Assembly: GCA_030847615.1 (NCBI GenBank)
Contig: JAUMIR010000001.1
Span: 289,504,187-289,568,186, forward strand
Source of the DNA: Gambelia wislizenii
Lineage: Eukaryota; Chordata; Lepidosauria; Squamata; Crotaphytidae
DNA: 64,000 nucleotides
Reading direction: 5' to 3'
The notes below the pieces were generated by a model. The model saw only the letters and a list, made by a program, of their open reading frames with translations. It was not told where the DNA came from and ran no database searches. The first letter of the stretch is position 1. The number at the start of each line of letters is the position of its first letter. Shown here piece after piece: positions 45,000 through 56,759 of the stretch. The position numbers and the translations under genes were made by a program.

Positions 45000-45575
45000 A
45001 AGAATCTTGTGCCTGTTAGACTAGCTACCATTTATTGCATCATGAGCTTTCAAGGACTGTAGCCCTCACCCCCTTGTCGTGGGAGAGAGGCTTGCGTCCC
45101 CTAATGATGTTTTGAGCTATGCTGGCGGTGGCATAATAGCCACCGGTAGGGTCTCCCATGCCAGACAGGTCAAAACCGAAGGGACTCACAAAGAGCGCCA
45201 AAGGGCAGGACAGGCTCTCTAGCCTTATGGCAACCATCCTAGGAGAAGGAAAACTCTAATCCCAAACCCCGGCAGATGGTGCTCGTCCAACCCTGTAAGG
45301 TCAACCATCTAAGAGAAGGAAACTCTAATCAAACCTACAACCCAAGGACCTCGCTGCTACGTCCATGCTTGCAAGGCCACAGCAGATGAACCTTTGGTTT
45401 AAAGGGTGAGGCCAGTTCTGTGCACACTGCGCTCCACCAGAAAAATCCATTGCACAGGCTCGAAGGACAAATCCAGTTAAGTGAGGGATGAGTCCTTCCT
45501 GAATCTTCGTTTGCGAAGAAAAGCCAGAGAGAGAGAGAGAGAGCCCTCTTCATCAGATGTATGAAGCATTATTCA
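45000..45575 (-). repeat. Interspersed repeat (family W), copy split by a retroposon
   Basis: 'gaatcttgtgcctgttagac', 'gcatcatgagctttcaagga' and 'ctgtagccctc' resume after the insert as 'cttcatcagatgtatgaagc'. This agrees with 17783-17880. The insert occupies 45068-45541. Confidence 0.65.
45068..45541 (+). mobile_element. 474-bp non-autonomous retroposon with (GA)n tail and 7-bp TSD
   Basis: AGCCCTC flanks it on both sides (45061-45067 and 45542-45548). It starts 'acccccttgtcgtgggagag' and has 'ctggcggtggcataatagcc' and 'accggtagggtctcccatgc'. It ends 'gatgagtccttcctgaatct' 'tcgtttgcgaagaaaagcca' plus (GA)n. The last about 60 bp equal the 3' end of the LINE copies at 10068-10349 and 23322-23830, so it probably borrows that LINE's machinery or is an internally deleted LINE. 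No ORF. Confidence 0.85.
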
Positions 45576-47849
45576 GCTATATGTAGTTGCACACCTGATT
45601 GGTAGTGGGATTGTAGACAGTGGGTCAGAGAGAAATTAAATGCAAGAAGTTTGGACAGTGACAATTACATTATTAACACTGGGCATGCACAAAACTGCTG
45701 TGGATAGCAAAACATCCTGGCACAAGATAAACCAGTTAATGCTGCCATGTGCTAGGATTCTGTGATCCTGATTCAAACCTCTTGTGTTAGACTAGAAGTT
45801 CATAATAGCTTTTTGTTCAAATCCTCCCTCGTTGCTCATTGTATTCTCTTGTTGTCATGCTCTACTATCTCCTTCCCAACTTTCCTCAGATGCCATCTCC
45901 TCTGTCTCCCTCAAGTCCAGTCTTCCAGCGATGAACTCTCCTTCCCCTACTAGTTCCTTGCTGTTTAGGTTATACCAGGACAGGACACCCAAGCAGCAAG
46001 TGGGAGAGAGCTAGTGCTCCACCCAGAAGTTCTGATGACAGGCAGCTAAACCTTTCAGGAGGGTGGGTGGGATCAAGCAGTGAGGAATTATATAACTGTG
46101 TGGGATGATTGGTGCTTGTTCCATTACATGCCTTGAGGTCTGTGAGCAAAGGCACTGTATGCTCATGATCCAAATCTTTATTTAGATATGACATGCCAAA
46201 ATCCTGTCAATGGCTGTGTGATTTATTGGCTGGGCTCCTACTGAGATGCCACTTGCTGAGAAGCCAAGCAGAATGTTGTCAGTGGGGTGGGCCCCTCAGC
46301 AGCTGGTGCTTTGTTGCTGTGTACTTGTTCACCCCATATCCGGGTGGGAATCCTGTTGCCCTCTAGTTTTTGTAGGTCTACAAGGCCCAGAAGCCCTGCC
46401 CAGTGGTCAGGAGTGCTGAGAGTTGTAGTCCGATATCACAAGTTCAATACGATTCCCACCCTGTCTTTTATGTGTTTATGTAGGGAGAAATCTCATTACC
46501 TTTAGTGTGGTGAAGGTTTGGGCATTGCCTGCAGCCAGCATGGGTACTGGCTTATCCCTTAAACTAACTACTGTAGAAACCCACTTATACCATAGAGAGC
46601 TGTCCCAGTTGCTGCCACTGAATTTCTATGACAATTCAAGGGTGGCAGAAAACTTGGTAGTGGCTGCTGCACTGGGCTGACAGTGGCAAGCTCGGCAGCA
46701 TCTCACTCCCAGTGGGTTCCATTGGGTCCAGAGCAACTGTCACAACACACCACCTTCAAATCTATGCTCTGCCTGCATATTTGTAAATAATCATTACAAA
46801 GACATCTCATCCGTCTTCAGTGCTTCCCATCCAAAGGAAAGTAAACCCACTAGTGCTGCTTCTGGACTTGGCTCCACAGGGGGAAATGGGGAAGACTTAA
46901 CAGCCCCATAAAAATCATGCTGGTTTGGACCAAAGCACTGTGTTTCCTCACTGGCCAACTAGGTGTCTCAGGGAAGGCCACAAGCAAGAGGGACCACAAT
47001 AGTACCTTTCTGGTTTTGTTCCCCTGCACACTGCTCTGCTTCCCTGGAGAGATTCATATAGTCATTCATCATGACTACACAATAGTGACTGACTTACCCT
47101 CAATGAACTTATCTAATTCCCATTTAAAACCAGCCAAGCTGGTGGCCTCCATTACATACCATCCAACATTTCACAGATGAAAACCAGGATGTGTGTGGCC
47201 AAGCAACACCAGAGTGTGGTCAGGATGGCAAGAGTAATTAATTAATTAAAACTATTTAATTTGTATCCTGCCTTTCTCCCAGTACGGGATCCAAGGCAGT
47301 GGAAGAACACATAAGCTAGAAGATGCTACAGTAGCTGCTTTTACAGGAATCAAACAGGAGGGGCAAGATTCCATGCCTCCTGTACCCCATCCCCATTAAT
47401 TGGGTGCAAACTACTTTTGCACTTGGAACTCAGTTTGCAAAAACTTAAATAAGCTGAAGGGGAAAAGTCTGCATTTTAAAAGCAAATGGGAAAATAGGAT
47501 AGTCACTGACAAATCAGGACAGTTGAAGGGTATGCTACCTCTTATTTAATTATGTTTAATTATGCAGATTGTGGAAAAGTACTTCCTTGCATCTATCTTG
47601 GATCTTACAGCATTAGATTAAGTGGGTGGCTCTGGGTTCTAGTATTATAACAGGATATGGGAAACCGACTTGTTGCAGCCTCTCTGTGTTAGTAAATATG
47701 TGCCTTCCGCTGCTCTTGAGAGCAATAACTTTGTACTTTATGGATTTTACTGATTTTAACAATGTATTTTATTGTATGCTGCTTTGAGTTCCAAATTGAG
47801 GACAAAGCAGGAAAGAAATAAAGATAACAACAACAGCAACGTTATAAAA

Positions 47850-48236
47850 CAGAGGTGGGCAAAGTGCGGCCTGCGGGCCTCATGCAGCTCTTGGGACCTC
47901 TAAGTGCAGCCTGCAGGACACCTCCAGAAGACCCTCAAAACCATCAGATCTCCCCAGTTAATTTTTTCAGGCTGATTTTGGCGTGATTCTTTTGCCCCCA
48001 AACCACCTCAAATCCCCCAAACTGCACGCAAACCAACAATTTGCTCCTCTATCTCTCATGAGCCTCACGAAAACAAAGAGAGAGAGAGAGAATTGGTTGA
48101 AAATTGCCCAAAATGGCAGCTGGAGGTGACATCACATCACTTCAGGCACACTGATATGAGCTGTTGCAGCCCACTGGACAAATACAGGAAGTAAAAAAAT
48201 GGCACCTGCCCTGTTTGCATTTGTGCCCCTGCCCTG
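47850..48236 (+). mobile_element. hAT-type non-autonomous element, 387 bp, 8-bp TSD
   Basis: It begins CAGAGGTGGGCAAAG and ends TGCCCCTGCCCTG, imperfect inverted ends of hAT type. TTATAAAA stands on both sides (47842-47849 and 48237-48244), an exact 8-bp duplication. The interior has a GAGAGA run and no transposase. Confidence 0.85.
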
Positions 48237-48464
48237 TTATAAAAGAATTGGGTATGGATGGCTCTACCAGTGATATTGTGTAAATGAAAAGTGAGTGGTC
48301 CTGTGCCAGCTCCTATTTGGTCCTGTGCCTGATAGAGAATGATTCAGGAGAAGCCTTGGCTGCCAAAACAAATACTTTCTTTGGCTTCAGCATTTTACTA
48401 CTTGGATTCTTAGAGAGCAAGTGCTTTACTGCAGAGTATTAACTTCCCTCTTATTTCTTTCTAG

Positions 48465-48617
<153 letters not shown>

Positions 48618-50297
48618 TGAATTGTTTTAGAAACTGGGTCACTGCAAAGAGCTTGGTCACAGCTGCAACTCCGAGAAGAGGCGCAGCCTAACCTAGAAAA
48701 AGATTCTTGGAAAGGCACTTTATTTTAAAATCAAGTTCTGTTCTGTTGTGCAGTGGTTTGTGGAGTTGTAATTACATGGCCAAGACAGATATTCTTAAAA
48801 CAAAGTAAAATAATAGTTAATAAGAAAAAAGAAGAAGCATTGTCCCAGTCAGCTAAACATTCATGATAGCTCTAGTCAAGATGCTCTTGGGGCTTCAGCA
48901 ATAAGCAAGGGTATGGATGGAAATTTATTGAACAATCTATTTAGATCAGGAATAGGGAAGGTATGGCTGTCATTGGCTACACTGGCTAGGTGTGGTTTGC
49001 CACTGGCTATGATGGCATGGCATTGCAGACCAGTAAAATCAGGTGGGGTGTGTGTAACCTCTTACCTACCCCCAGTTTAGAGTTAGAGTGAAGGATATTT
49101 TTTGAAATTGTGCACCCAAATTCTGTAACCAGAATAAAGAATTAAAATAGCAATAAATCAACCAATGGTATGTCAATATTACTTGCCTGTGGGCCTCGAC
49201 TCAGCCCTGCATCAGCAACAAAACTAACGAACACACCAGCCACCTTTTGTCTAGGACAGTTCTTACTATGCTGTGTTAGAAATACTGTCATGGTTATAAA
49301 ATAATGGAAAAATAGAATAATGGAAAGGAAAGAAAGAGAGATGTTAAATGAATGCTTCATTCACTAGAGAGCACCAACTACACAGTCTAAATGCAAAGGA
49401 TTTGATCCTGTCCAGCCTCTTTGTATATCTGGGATGGTCCACACAGAGAAGGTTCTAGTCCCCACTGAACCATGAAACTCACTGAGTGATCTTGGGACAG
49501 TCATTTTCTTTCAGCTTGACCTACGTTGCCAGGTTGTCATGAAGATAAACTGGGGAGGAAGGAAACCATGTATGCTATATGCTTGTCAGGTATCCCTTAC
49601 CACAAGGAATGTCACTTCTTTGAGGGCTTGTCCCTTACAGAGCTGGTAGATGTCCCTTATTGTAAAAGGTTTTCCCAATCTGATGGTTGGGAAGACTTTC
49701 CCTTTTATATAGACTATGAGATGCTAGAAATCATGTATGTGGGGTGGGGGAGCAAGGTTGGGCCCTTCATAAAGACAGAAAGTCATGTAATTTATGAATG
49801 TGGGGAATATGTCAGTTTTGTTGTAGAAGTACATAACTAGGTTAACCAAAATCAATACTTTCATTTGGTATTTAAGTAGAACACAAAGTTGTTAATGGCT
49901 TCTTCCTGAGTCTTTTTTGTGGTCTCTGTGACTCACAACAATGGGTTTATTGTACCTGTGCAGTGCATTGTTCAGAACCTCCTAGAGCTGTTATACAAGC
50001 ATTTTGGTAGTAGCCACTCCTGCCATGGTCCATGAACCAGCCCAATTCCCACTTAAACCCTCAGTTCCTTTTTGTCTGCTGCAACAGCAGCATTAAAAAA
50101 AACTGTTGGTGAGCTAGCTGATCAATTCTATTTTCAGATTTTTTTCCTCAGGCTTTTGACTTCTCTTGGACTGCGTTTTGGCTTGATTATTTTGAATAAC
50201 AATTTGGCTTTGTTCTGGACTTTTGTCTTCTGGCTTGACTCAGACTTTTGACTCAGTAACATCTTTGGGCTAGTGATTTGGTTACAGTGGTCTACTA

Positions 50298-51340
50298 TGG
50301 CTTCATCTAGTTCCTCTAAGAAATAGATCTCCTGCAGGGCTAAAATTCCTGAGAGGAATGGTCATTCATGATGTCTGCTGTGCCTTTGCGAATGCCACAA
50401 TGGGGGGAGGGGCATGTGTCCATTGTAAGGCATTCACCCCACAAGTGTGCGGAAACTGCTCATTCAGGCTCAAGGCTCTCTTGTATGAGCAAGCCCTGAT
50501 AGCCTCTGACAAGCCCTCCAATTTGAGATGCAGATCTTTCCACTTCAGTCTTCTTTGGCTCCGATCACTTCTGGCTCCTTGGTCCCGTTAGCAGTGAAGA
50601 GGTCCCTCAGGATTCCGGAGCCCAGCTGGAAAAAGCTAAGGATATTTATAAGCATTCAGCCTCCAACTCTACCACTCAGTTGAAAGAGCCCTCAGTACCA
50701 GTTTGATCTGTCAATACTGAAGCTTGAACTTGTGTACCCTCAACACTGTGTTGGTCTATCAATTTGGAGTACTCTACCTCAACTTCTAAGCATAGGACGG
50801 AGAAAAGGTGGCATAACAAGAAGTAAAGAGCAAAGGATGTTGAGGGCTCCAGGCCCATATTGCCATCTTCACTGCCCCGTTCCTCAGAATGGTCCATCCA
50901 GCCTCTCCTTGTTGAGTCAGTACAGGAGAAGGAAGTGTCAGTACTCATCTCAGTGGACTTGAGACACTCTTCCTCCCAGCTCGATGTGCAACTTTGACCT
51001 TCACAGGAGTCTGCATAAGTGGTCCATGTGGGTACTGCTTCAGAAGGGGAGATAGTTGAATCCCCTCCTGAGTCAGACTCAAATTGGCTTTTACATCATC
51101 CAAAGCCAAACTCCATCATTGTTGTGGCAGCAAAGTCCAAGTCTATGCAAAATAAACATATCACTCCTTCTGATAAGGAAGGCAAAAAAGTGGACATCAT
51201 GGCCAGGAAATTTTATTCTATCGCCACCCTTTCCTTCAGAATCGCTAATAACAAGGCCTGTACGGGCGAGTATCAGCAACATCTCTGGGAGAGGATGACC
51301 CTCTTCTTGGCCAAGTTCCCAGAAGAGGACAAGTGATTGG
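50298..51340 (+). pseudogene. DIRS copy B gag-like ORF, broken
   Basis: A start-like 'atggcttcatctagttcctc' is followed by a Cys/His-containing stretch at about 50370-50460 (VCCAFANA, CVHCKAFTPQVCGNC). It ends with the 105-codon frame at 51019-51336 (SNWLLHHPKPNSIIVVAAKS and EGKKVDIMARKFYSIATLSF). The same start region occurs in copy C at 61268 ('atggcttcctccagatcttt'). Several frameshifts and stops. Confidence 0.7.
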
Positions 51341-51483
51341 CAGAGGCCCTACAATCCAAGGCTTATAGCCTGCTGGTCGACAAATAAATTCAGCAAGACA
51401 TGTGGCGGATTGCAGTGGGAGGATGCTGGTGGGAGCCATCACCTTATGAAGACATGCATGGCTACACACATCTTGGTTATCAT

Positions 51484-51940
51484 AGAATCATAGTGTCCTA
51501 GAGCTGGACTAGACCACAAGGGCCATCTAGCCCTACCCCCTGCTATGCAGGAATACACAATCAAAGCACTCCCAACATATGGCCATCCAACCTCTGTTTA
51601 AAACCTCCAAGGAAGGAGACTCCACCATACTCTGAGACAGTGCATTCCACTGTTGAACAGCTCTTACCACCAGGAAGTTCTTCCTAATGTTTAGGTGGAA
51701 TCCCTTTCCCTGTAGTTTGAGACCATTGTTCTGTGTCCTGGTCTCTGGAGCAGAAGAGAACAAGCTTGCTCCATCCTCAATATGACATCCCTTCAAATAT
51801 TTAAACATGGTTATCATGTCACCTCTTAACCTTCTCTTTTCCAGGCCAAACATACCCAGCTCCCTAAGCCACTCCCCATAGGGTATGGCTTCCAGAATTT
51901 TTACCATTTTGGTTGCCCTCCTCTGGGCATGTTTCATCAG
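51484..51940 (-). repeat. CR1 LINE 3' portion inserted in DIRS copy B
   Basis: The minus-strand frame (51533-51937, 134 codons) reads HAQRRATKMVKILEAIPYGE, then LRELGMFGLEKRRLRGDMIT, EDGASLFSSAPETRTQNNG and NFLVVRAVQQWNALSQSMVE. It continues through the 3' UTR to 'gactatgattctatga' in reverse at 51482. It is about 80 percent similar by eye to the same part of the 25080-29366 copy and so belongs to an older subfamily. Confidence 0.92.
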
Positions 51941-51944
51941 GTGA

Positions 51945-53420
51945 AAACAACAATAGAGGACCTTCTGTTTGATAAAGGTGGCCTATTTAATATGGAGGCA
52001 GACAACAAGCTGGAGCACATGCACAAAATGCTTACTACCTGTATGTTTGGCTTCCAGCCATATGCTCAGCTAACATCCTGACCCTGTTATGGCTTGCAAG
52101 ACAGTTCTCTTGCTCTAAAAGGTCCTTCAGCCCAATGACGTCCATACAGTCTTGCTTGCATGCCTTTCCATCTGTGTCTTCCTGCAAAACCTCCTTGTCT
52201 GCCTCCAGTACTACAAAAATAGGCCTCAGGAGCAGGGCAAGATTTGTCTTTGACTCTTCAGCTGACCTTCTTTCCACCACCATACTCTCTTTCGCTTTCA
52301 GGTTACCATCATGTCAAGGCTGGTATAATATCAGACTCTTGGATCCTAGACATTGTCTGGAAGGGTATGCTACCAGAGTTTTGGGACTACCTCCCCTCAG
52401 GGGCAATCCCCATTACTCCACCCTCCGATGCACTCATCAAGGAAGTCAAAACTTCTCAGGGGTGCTGTGGAACCCGTGCCTGTACGATTGATTCCACAGG
52501 AGTTTTATCCTGTTACTTCATCAAGTCCAAGAAGGATGGAGGTCTTTGCCCAATCTTGGACCTTTGGGACATCAACTTTTACATACAGCCCAGACAAATC
52601 AGGAGATTACTCTCAGATCTGTCCTTCCTCTGTTGCAGGAGAGAGATTGGTTTGCAATGCTGGATTTAAAGGATACATATTTTCATATCACAAACCAACC
52701 ATTGCACAGGTGTTTCCATTGTTTTGCTGTGGAAAGAAGAGCCTCTCACTTTCACGTCCTTCCTTTCAGACTGTCCACTGCTTCTCAGGTCTTCATGAAA
52801 TGCATGGCAGTGGTGGCGGCTTGGCATTTCAAGTCTTTGAACTTCTCCTGAGTGGCAGGGTTGTTCAGATAGTCTCTGACAACACCACAGTGATGTACTA
52901 CCTGAACAAACAAGGTGGAATTAAACCAAGCATCCTGCTCCATCTCATGCTCTGTCTGTGGGACTGGTGTATCAACAGAGGCATCTCCATCTCAGCAATC
53001 CATCTCCCAGACGATGAGAACATCTTAGCAGGTGCTCTCAGCAGGATGCCAGTCTCTTGTCACTAATGGAGACTTCAAGCTGACACACTTCAAAAGGTCT
53101 TTGAGAGATGGGGCATTCCATAAGTGGATCTCTTCGCTTCTGCCCAGAACAGGCAGTGCCAGATCTATTGTTTCAGGGCTCTTCAGAGCAAAGACTCATG
53201 CTGTGATGCCTTCCTATTTTATTGAGGAGATCCCATCATTTACACTTTTCCTCTGTTTGCCCTCACCATCAGGGGGGTGGCCAAAATCCTAAAAGACAAG
53301 ACGAAGTGCATCCTGATTGCTCAGTCATGGCCCAGACAGCTTTGGCTCACTCCACTCCTACACTTCTCTTGAAACAACTAACCACAGGTTACCAAGTCAC
53401 CCAGACTTGCTCATGATGCA
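51945..53420 (+). pseudogene. DIRS copy B reverse transcriptase and RNase H, frameshifted
   Basis: Pieces in three frames: GVLSCYFIKSKKDGGLCPIL then DLWDINFYIQPRQI (RT entry), then ERDWFAMLDLKDTYFHI (catalytic-Asp block), RASHFHVLPFRLSTASQVF, and VQIVSDNTTVMYYLNKQGGI with LPDDENILAGALSR (RNase H). DIRS-type RT-RH order is clear. Frame changes at about 52550 and 52800 and stops make it non-functional. Confidence 0.85.
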
Positions 53421-53443
53421 GCATGGGCAAGTGAGACATCTGG

Positions 53444-53498
53444 ATTTGCACACCCTGAGGTTGACAATGTCTATTTGCACACCCTGAGGTTGACAATG
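53444..53498. repeat. Two-copy tandem repeat, period 29 bp, in DIRS copy B
   Basis: 'atttgcacaccctgaggttg' plus 'acaatg' occurs at 53444-53469 and again, unchanged, at 53473-53498. Perfect identity in a decayed element implies a recent slip. Confidence 0.85.
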
Positions 53499-53940
53499 AC
53501 CTGGTGGGTCATTCTATAGACACTCTCTCTGAACCTATCGGACACATCATCTCTGGTGTGCTTAGGCCTGCCACTCAGCATTCTGGAAGAGAGTTTTTTT
53601 CATTTCTGTCACCTCAAAGGATTACTCTGGATCAGGCTTGAGTAGATCATGTGCTAGAATTTCTTCTCTCAGTGTCCAAAAGAGGTCTCTCTCTCTTTCT
53701 CCCATCAAGTGCTACCTGGCAGCAATTTCATCTAATTTATAGATTATTGGCAAGCCTTCCTGCTTCCAAACCAATTGGTTAAATGGTTTCTGAAACACTA
53801 CAAGAACCTGCACCCACCAGTGTTGGGTTCTACTTCACAATGGAGCTTGGAGCTACAGTACTCCTTTCACAGCTCTCTAAGAAAGCTCTCTCCTTATGTA
53901 GAAGACGGCCTGCTTGGTGGCAATAACATCTGCCAGATGA

Positions 53941-54498
53941 GTGGGAGAGTTGTGTACCCTTCATGTGGATCCACCTTATATGAAGTTCCACAAGGACAAA
54001 GTGATCCTTAGACCTGACATTTCCTTCTTACCTAAAGTAGTGTCTGCTTTTCATTTGAACCAGGGCATGGTATTGCCTGCATTTCTGCAGAATCCTACCT
54101 CTGACCATGGCCTCCACTCTGTTGATATGCAGCGGGCACTAGCCTTCTACATTTACAGGACAGCTACCATGCGCAAGTCCCAAAGACTGTTTGTATGCTA
54201 CTCTTCTGACAAGAAGGGTTTGCCTGTTTTGTCTCAGCACCTATCAAAGTGGGTCACTTCCACCATACATTTGGCCTATGAACTTGCCAAGCAAGACCCT
54301 CCAGTTTGTGTATACAGCCACTGCACCAGAGCTGTCGTGAGTTCATCTGCCTTTCTGAAAAGCACACCACTGGAAAATGTTTGTAGAGTGGCTACATGGT
54401 CACAGCCTTTGACTTTCATCACCTACTATAAACTGGATGCAAGGTCCAAGGCTGAAGCTGCCTTTGGGAGAGCTGTATTGTTTTCTCGTTTCTCATGA
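53941..54498 (+). pseudogene. DIRS copy B tyrosine recombinase, C-terminal domain
   Basis: A 185-codon open frame: RALAFYIYRTATMRKSQRLF, QHLSKWVTSTIHLAYELAKQ, then YSHCTRAVVSSSAFLKSTPL (His-x-x-Arg box) and CRVATWSQPLTFITYYKLDA (Tyr nucleophile region). This is the integrase that DIRS elements carry instead of a DDE enzyme. The upstream part of the ORF (53420-53940) is interrupted by stops and frameshifts. Confidence 0.85.
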
Positions 54499-54541
54499 CA
54501 TTCCCATCTCCTATGGTGAGTAGCTTGGTAGTGTCCCATTT

Positions 54542-54633
54542 GTGTGAGTCACAGAGACCACAAAGAAGGATGGGTTACTAACCTGTAACCATAGTTCTTT
54601 GGATCGTCATCTGTGAACTCACACAACACCCGC
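54542..54633 (+). promoter_or_regulatory. DIRS internal complementary region (ICR)
   Basis: 'gtgtgagtcacagagaccac' is the reverse complement of the element's left end at about 49918-49940. It is directly followed by 'gggttactaacctgtaacca' and 'atctgtgaactcacacaac', the reverse complement of the right end at 54810-54860. In DIRS1 such an ICR templates circle closure by pairing with both ends. The same unit is at 34938-35030 in copy A. Confidence 0.82.
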
Positions 54634-55987
54634 CCTTCCTCCGTACTATGTGTCCTGCTCTCCCTAGCTGCTGCTTCAGTATCCGGGGGTCTCAGTGGAA
54701 ATCAGGCTGGTCACATGGAAAAGGGGAAGAGGGCTACCACTAAAATGCTTACATAATAGCTCTAGAAGGTTCTGAATGATGCAGTGCACAAATGCAATAA
54801 ACTCATCTGTGTGAGTTCACAGGTGACCACTCAAAGAACTACTGTTACAGGTAAACAACCCATTCTTATCAACCTTGCATGTCACAAATTTTGACAGAGT
54901 GTTCTGCTGCCTTGAGTTTATTGGGGGAGAGGTGGGATATAAATGTATCAATAAAGTAAAGAGCAAGCCATTTCCACCTATAGTTTGCACTTCTTTGGGC
55001 CACAGAAAATATGTTTACCTCATTTTAACTCTTCTATAGTAAGAAAGACTCTGCAATTATAAGTAAAACTTTCTAGAACTGAATCATCTTGAAATTCTAC
55101 TGGGTTTAGGAACAGGAGAGAACATTAACATCTGTATTAAGTGGAAGAAGTGATTAATAGGTTTTCCTTCTTTTTGAAAAAAAAAGCCAACTGAATTACA
55201 TGATTGTCTGTGACCCCTTTACAAGCTAAAAAGAGCTTATTTTGGTGGACATTCAAGATTTAAGATACTGCCAACCTAACATTTATGATGGAACTCCACC
55301 AGGGCCTCCCAGGACTGGCCCCAACTATTGATGATTTCCGCCCCCTATTATGAGTCAAGCATTCCCAGAAGGAAAGCTAAATATATACATTCTCTATACA
55401 CAGTAGGGCATGTTGCTGCCAAAGTTAAACATTAATTATCATGATGCTACAGAAAGAGATAAAGCCCCAACATTTGCAGTCCCGGGCAAACCTTTACAAA
55501 AGCTCTGGCAAAGCTATCCCAAGAGATTTTGCTGCTTGATTTTGCAGCACAGTGAATGGTGTATACACCCATAGACACACACACACCAAGTCAAAGTGTA
55601 CATTACCATAAATCATAAATTAAATAAGTAACAGTTTGCTACCTTTTCCTAATGCTCCCAATTGGCTGCCTGAGGCAAATACCTCAGTCTACCTAACAAT
55701 AGGACCAGCCTCCATTAGGCTATCATATATTTTCTATGCCTGGTTGCTTGTGCCTGGTAACTCACAAGTCCCAGCAGAGTGTTCTGGACAACAAAAACAT
55801 TTAAAAACCTTGATTTATGATCAAGATTATGAGAAATTATGAGCCAACTATATGAACATTCTCCTGAATGCCCTATGAAGAGTAAACATACGTGCATGCA
55901 CATATTTGCTGTTACATGCATGTTGTGTATATTGTGTCACAGCATTGACTATAAATTACAGGATTTTCTCTATGTTGTGTATTATAG

Positions 55988-56052
55988 CATCCATCTACAC
56001 AGAACGATTTATGGGTCTTCCAACAGAATCAGACAATCTTGAGCACTACAGA
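55988..56052 (+). CDS. FAP: FAP exon, residues 657(part)-678
   Basis: The acceptor is gtattatag and the donor TACAGA|gtaaga. It encodes (A)SIYTERFMGLPTESDNLEH, then YR. Human has ASVYTERFMGLPTKDDNLEH and YK. It completes Ala657 and contains Tyr660 of the S1 region. Confidence 0.97.
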
Positions 56053-56283
56053 GTAAGAGCTGTGGAACATTTCCCATTCTCCTCACCTTACCTATTAATC
56101 TCAATTCCCTCCCCTCACTTTCTTTTCTTGTCTCCATGATGTGTGTGCTGCATTCCCTCTGCCCCATGCTTTTTCTTCTACCTGGCTTTATCACAGATTG
56201 ATGTTTGATGCTATTTTGGAAGAAGTAGATGGGAGAAGAGAAGGAATTTTTGCCACTGCTAAAGGGGGCCCTTTCAAACTACA

Positions 56284-56605
56284 CATTTATAGCGCTATGA
56301 TTCCATTTTAACTGTCATGGTAGCATCCTGCGGAATCCTGGATATGAAATTTAGGGAGGGCCATTTAGAATTGGGAGCCAGCATGGTGTAGTGGTTTGAG
56401 CATTGGACTACAACTCTGGAGACCAGGGTTCAAAACCCCCACTCAGCCATGGCTACCCACTGGGTGACCTTGAACAAGTCACTCTCTCTCAACCTCAGAG
56501 GTGGGCAAAGGCAAACCCTCTCTGAACAAATCTTGCCAAGGAAACCCTGTGACTCCACAGGATGCAGCCATGGCAGTTAAAATTGAATTATAGGGCTATT
56601 AATGG
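56284..56605. mobile_element. Palindromic MITE (family P), copy 3, interrupted by a SINE
   Basis: The left arm has 'acatttatagcgctatgatt', 'ccattttaactgtcatggta' and 'gcatcctgcggaatcctgga'. The right arm has 'ccacaggatgcagccatggc' and 'agttaaaattgaattatagg'. These are inverted with respect to each other. Between them lies a Sauria SINE (about 56373-56555). Confidence 0.8.
56373..56555 (+). repeat. Sauria-type tRNA SINE inside a MITE
   Basis: The head is 'gggagccagcatggtgtagt' plus 'ggtttgagcattggactaca' with A-box-like TGGTGTAGTGG. The B-box-like part is 'agggttcaaaaccc'. The body is 'ctgggtgaccttgaacaagt' and 'caaatcttgccaaggaaacc'. The usual 3' tail 'acttgaaggcacacaacaac' is missing, so it is 3'-truncated or partly deleted. 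Confidence 0.87.
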
Positions 56606-56759
56606 AGAAGAGGCTAAAATGGAGAAGAGGCTAAAATTAAATTAAAGAGGCAGTCTTCACTTATTTTTCCTCAATCAACACTGTATCAAAGTTCCAGCAA
56701 GTATGGAGTTGTTTGGAGGGGGGCACAGGAGAGTGTTGGGGAAGTGGGAGATTGATGAC

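Larger units (their letters stand above)
42471..48464 (+). other. FAP intron, 6.0 kb
   Basis: A canonical gtatgt...ctttctag intron. Contents: a reverse SINE (43400-43664), (TTTTG)n (43678-43718), a hairpin repeat (43778-43865), a family-W repeat split by a retroposon (45000-45575), an L2-like tail (about 47240-47290, minus) and a hAT element (47850-48236). Nothing is recognised in 42471-43399, 43870-44990 or 45580-47240. Confidence 0.7.
49914..54864 (+). mobile_element. DIRS1-type retroelement, copy B, both ends present
   Basis: The left end ('tttgtggtctctgtgactca', 'caacaatgggtttattgtac', 'ctgtgcagtgcattgttcag', 'aacctcctagagctgttata') is inverted at the right end ('ataatagctctagaaggttc', 'tgaatgatgcagtgcacaaa', 'tgcaataaactcat'). 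An internal complementary region lies at 54542-54633. Between them, in order, are gag-like, RT/RNase H and tyrosine-recombinase remnants, all plus-strand and broken. A CR1 piece is inserted at 51484-51940. The structure fits DIRS1 elements, which integrate as circles by tyrosine recombinase and make no target duplication. Confidence 0.88.
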
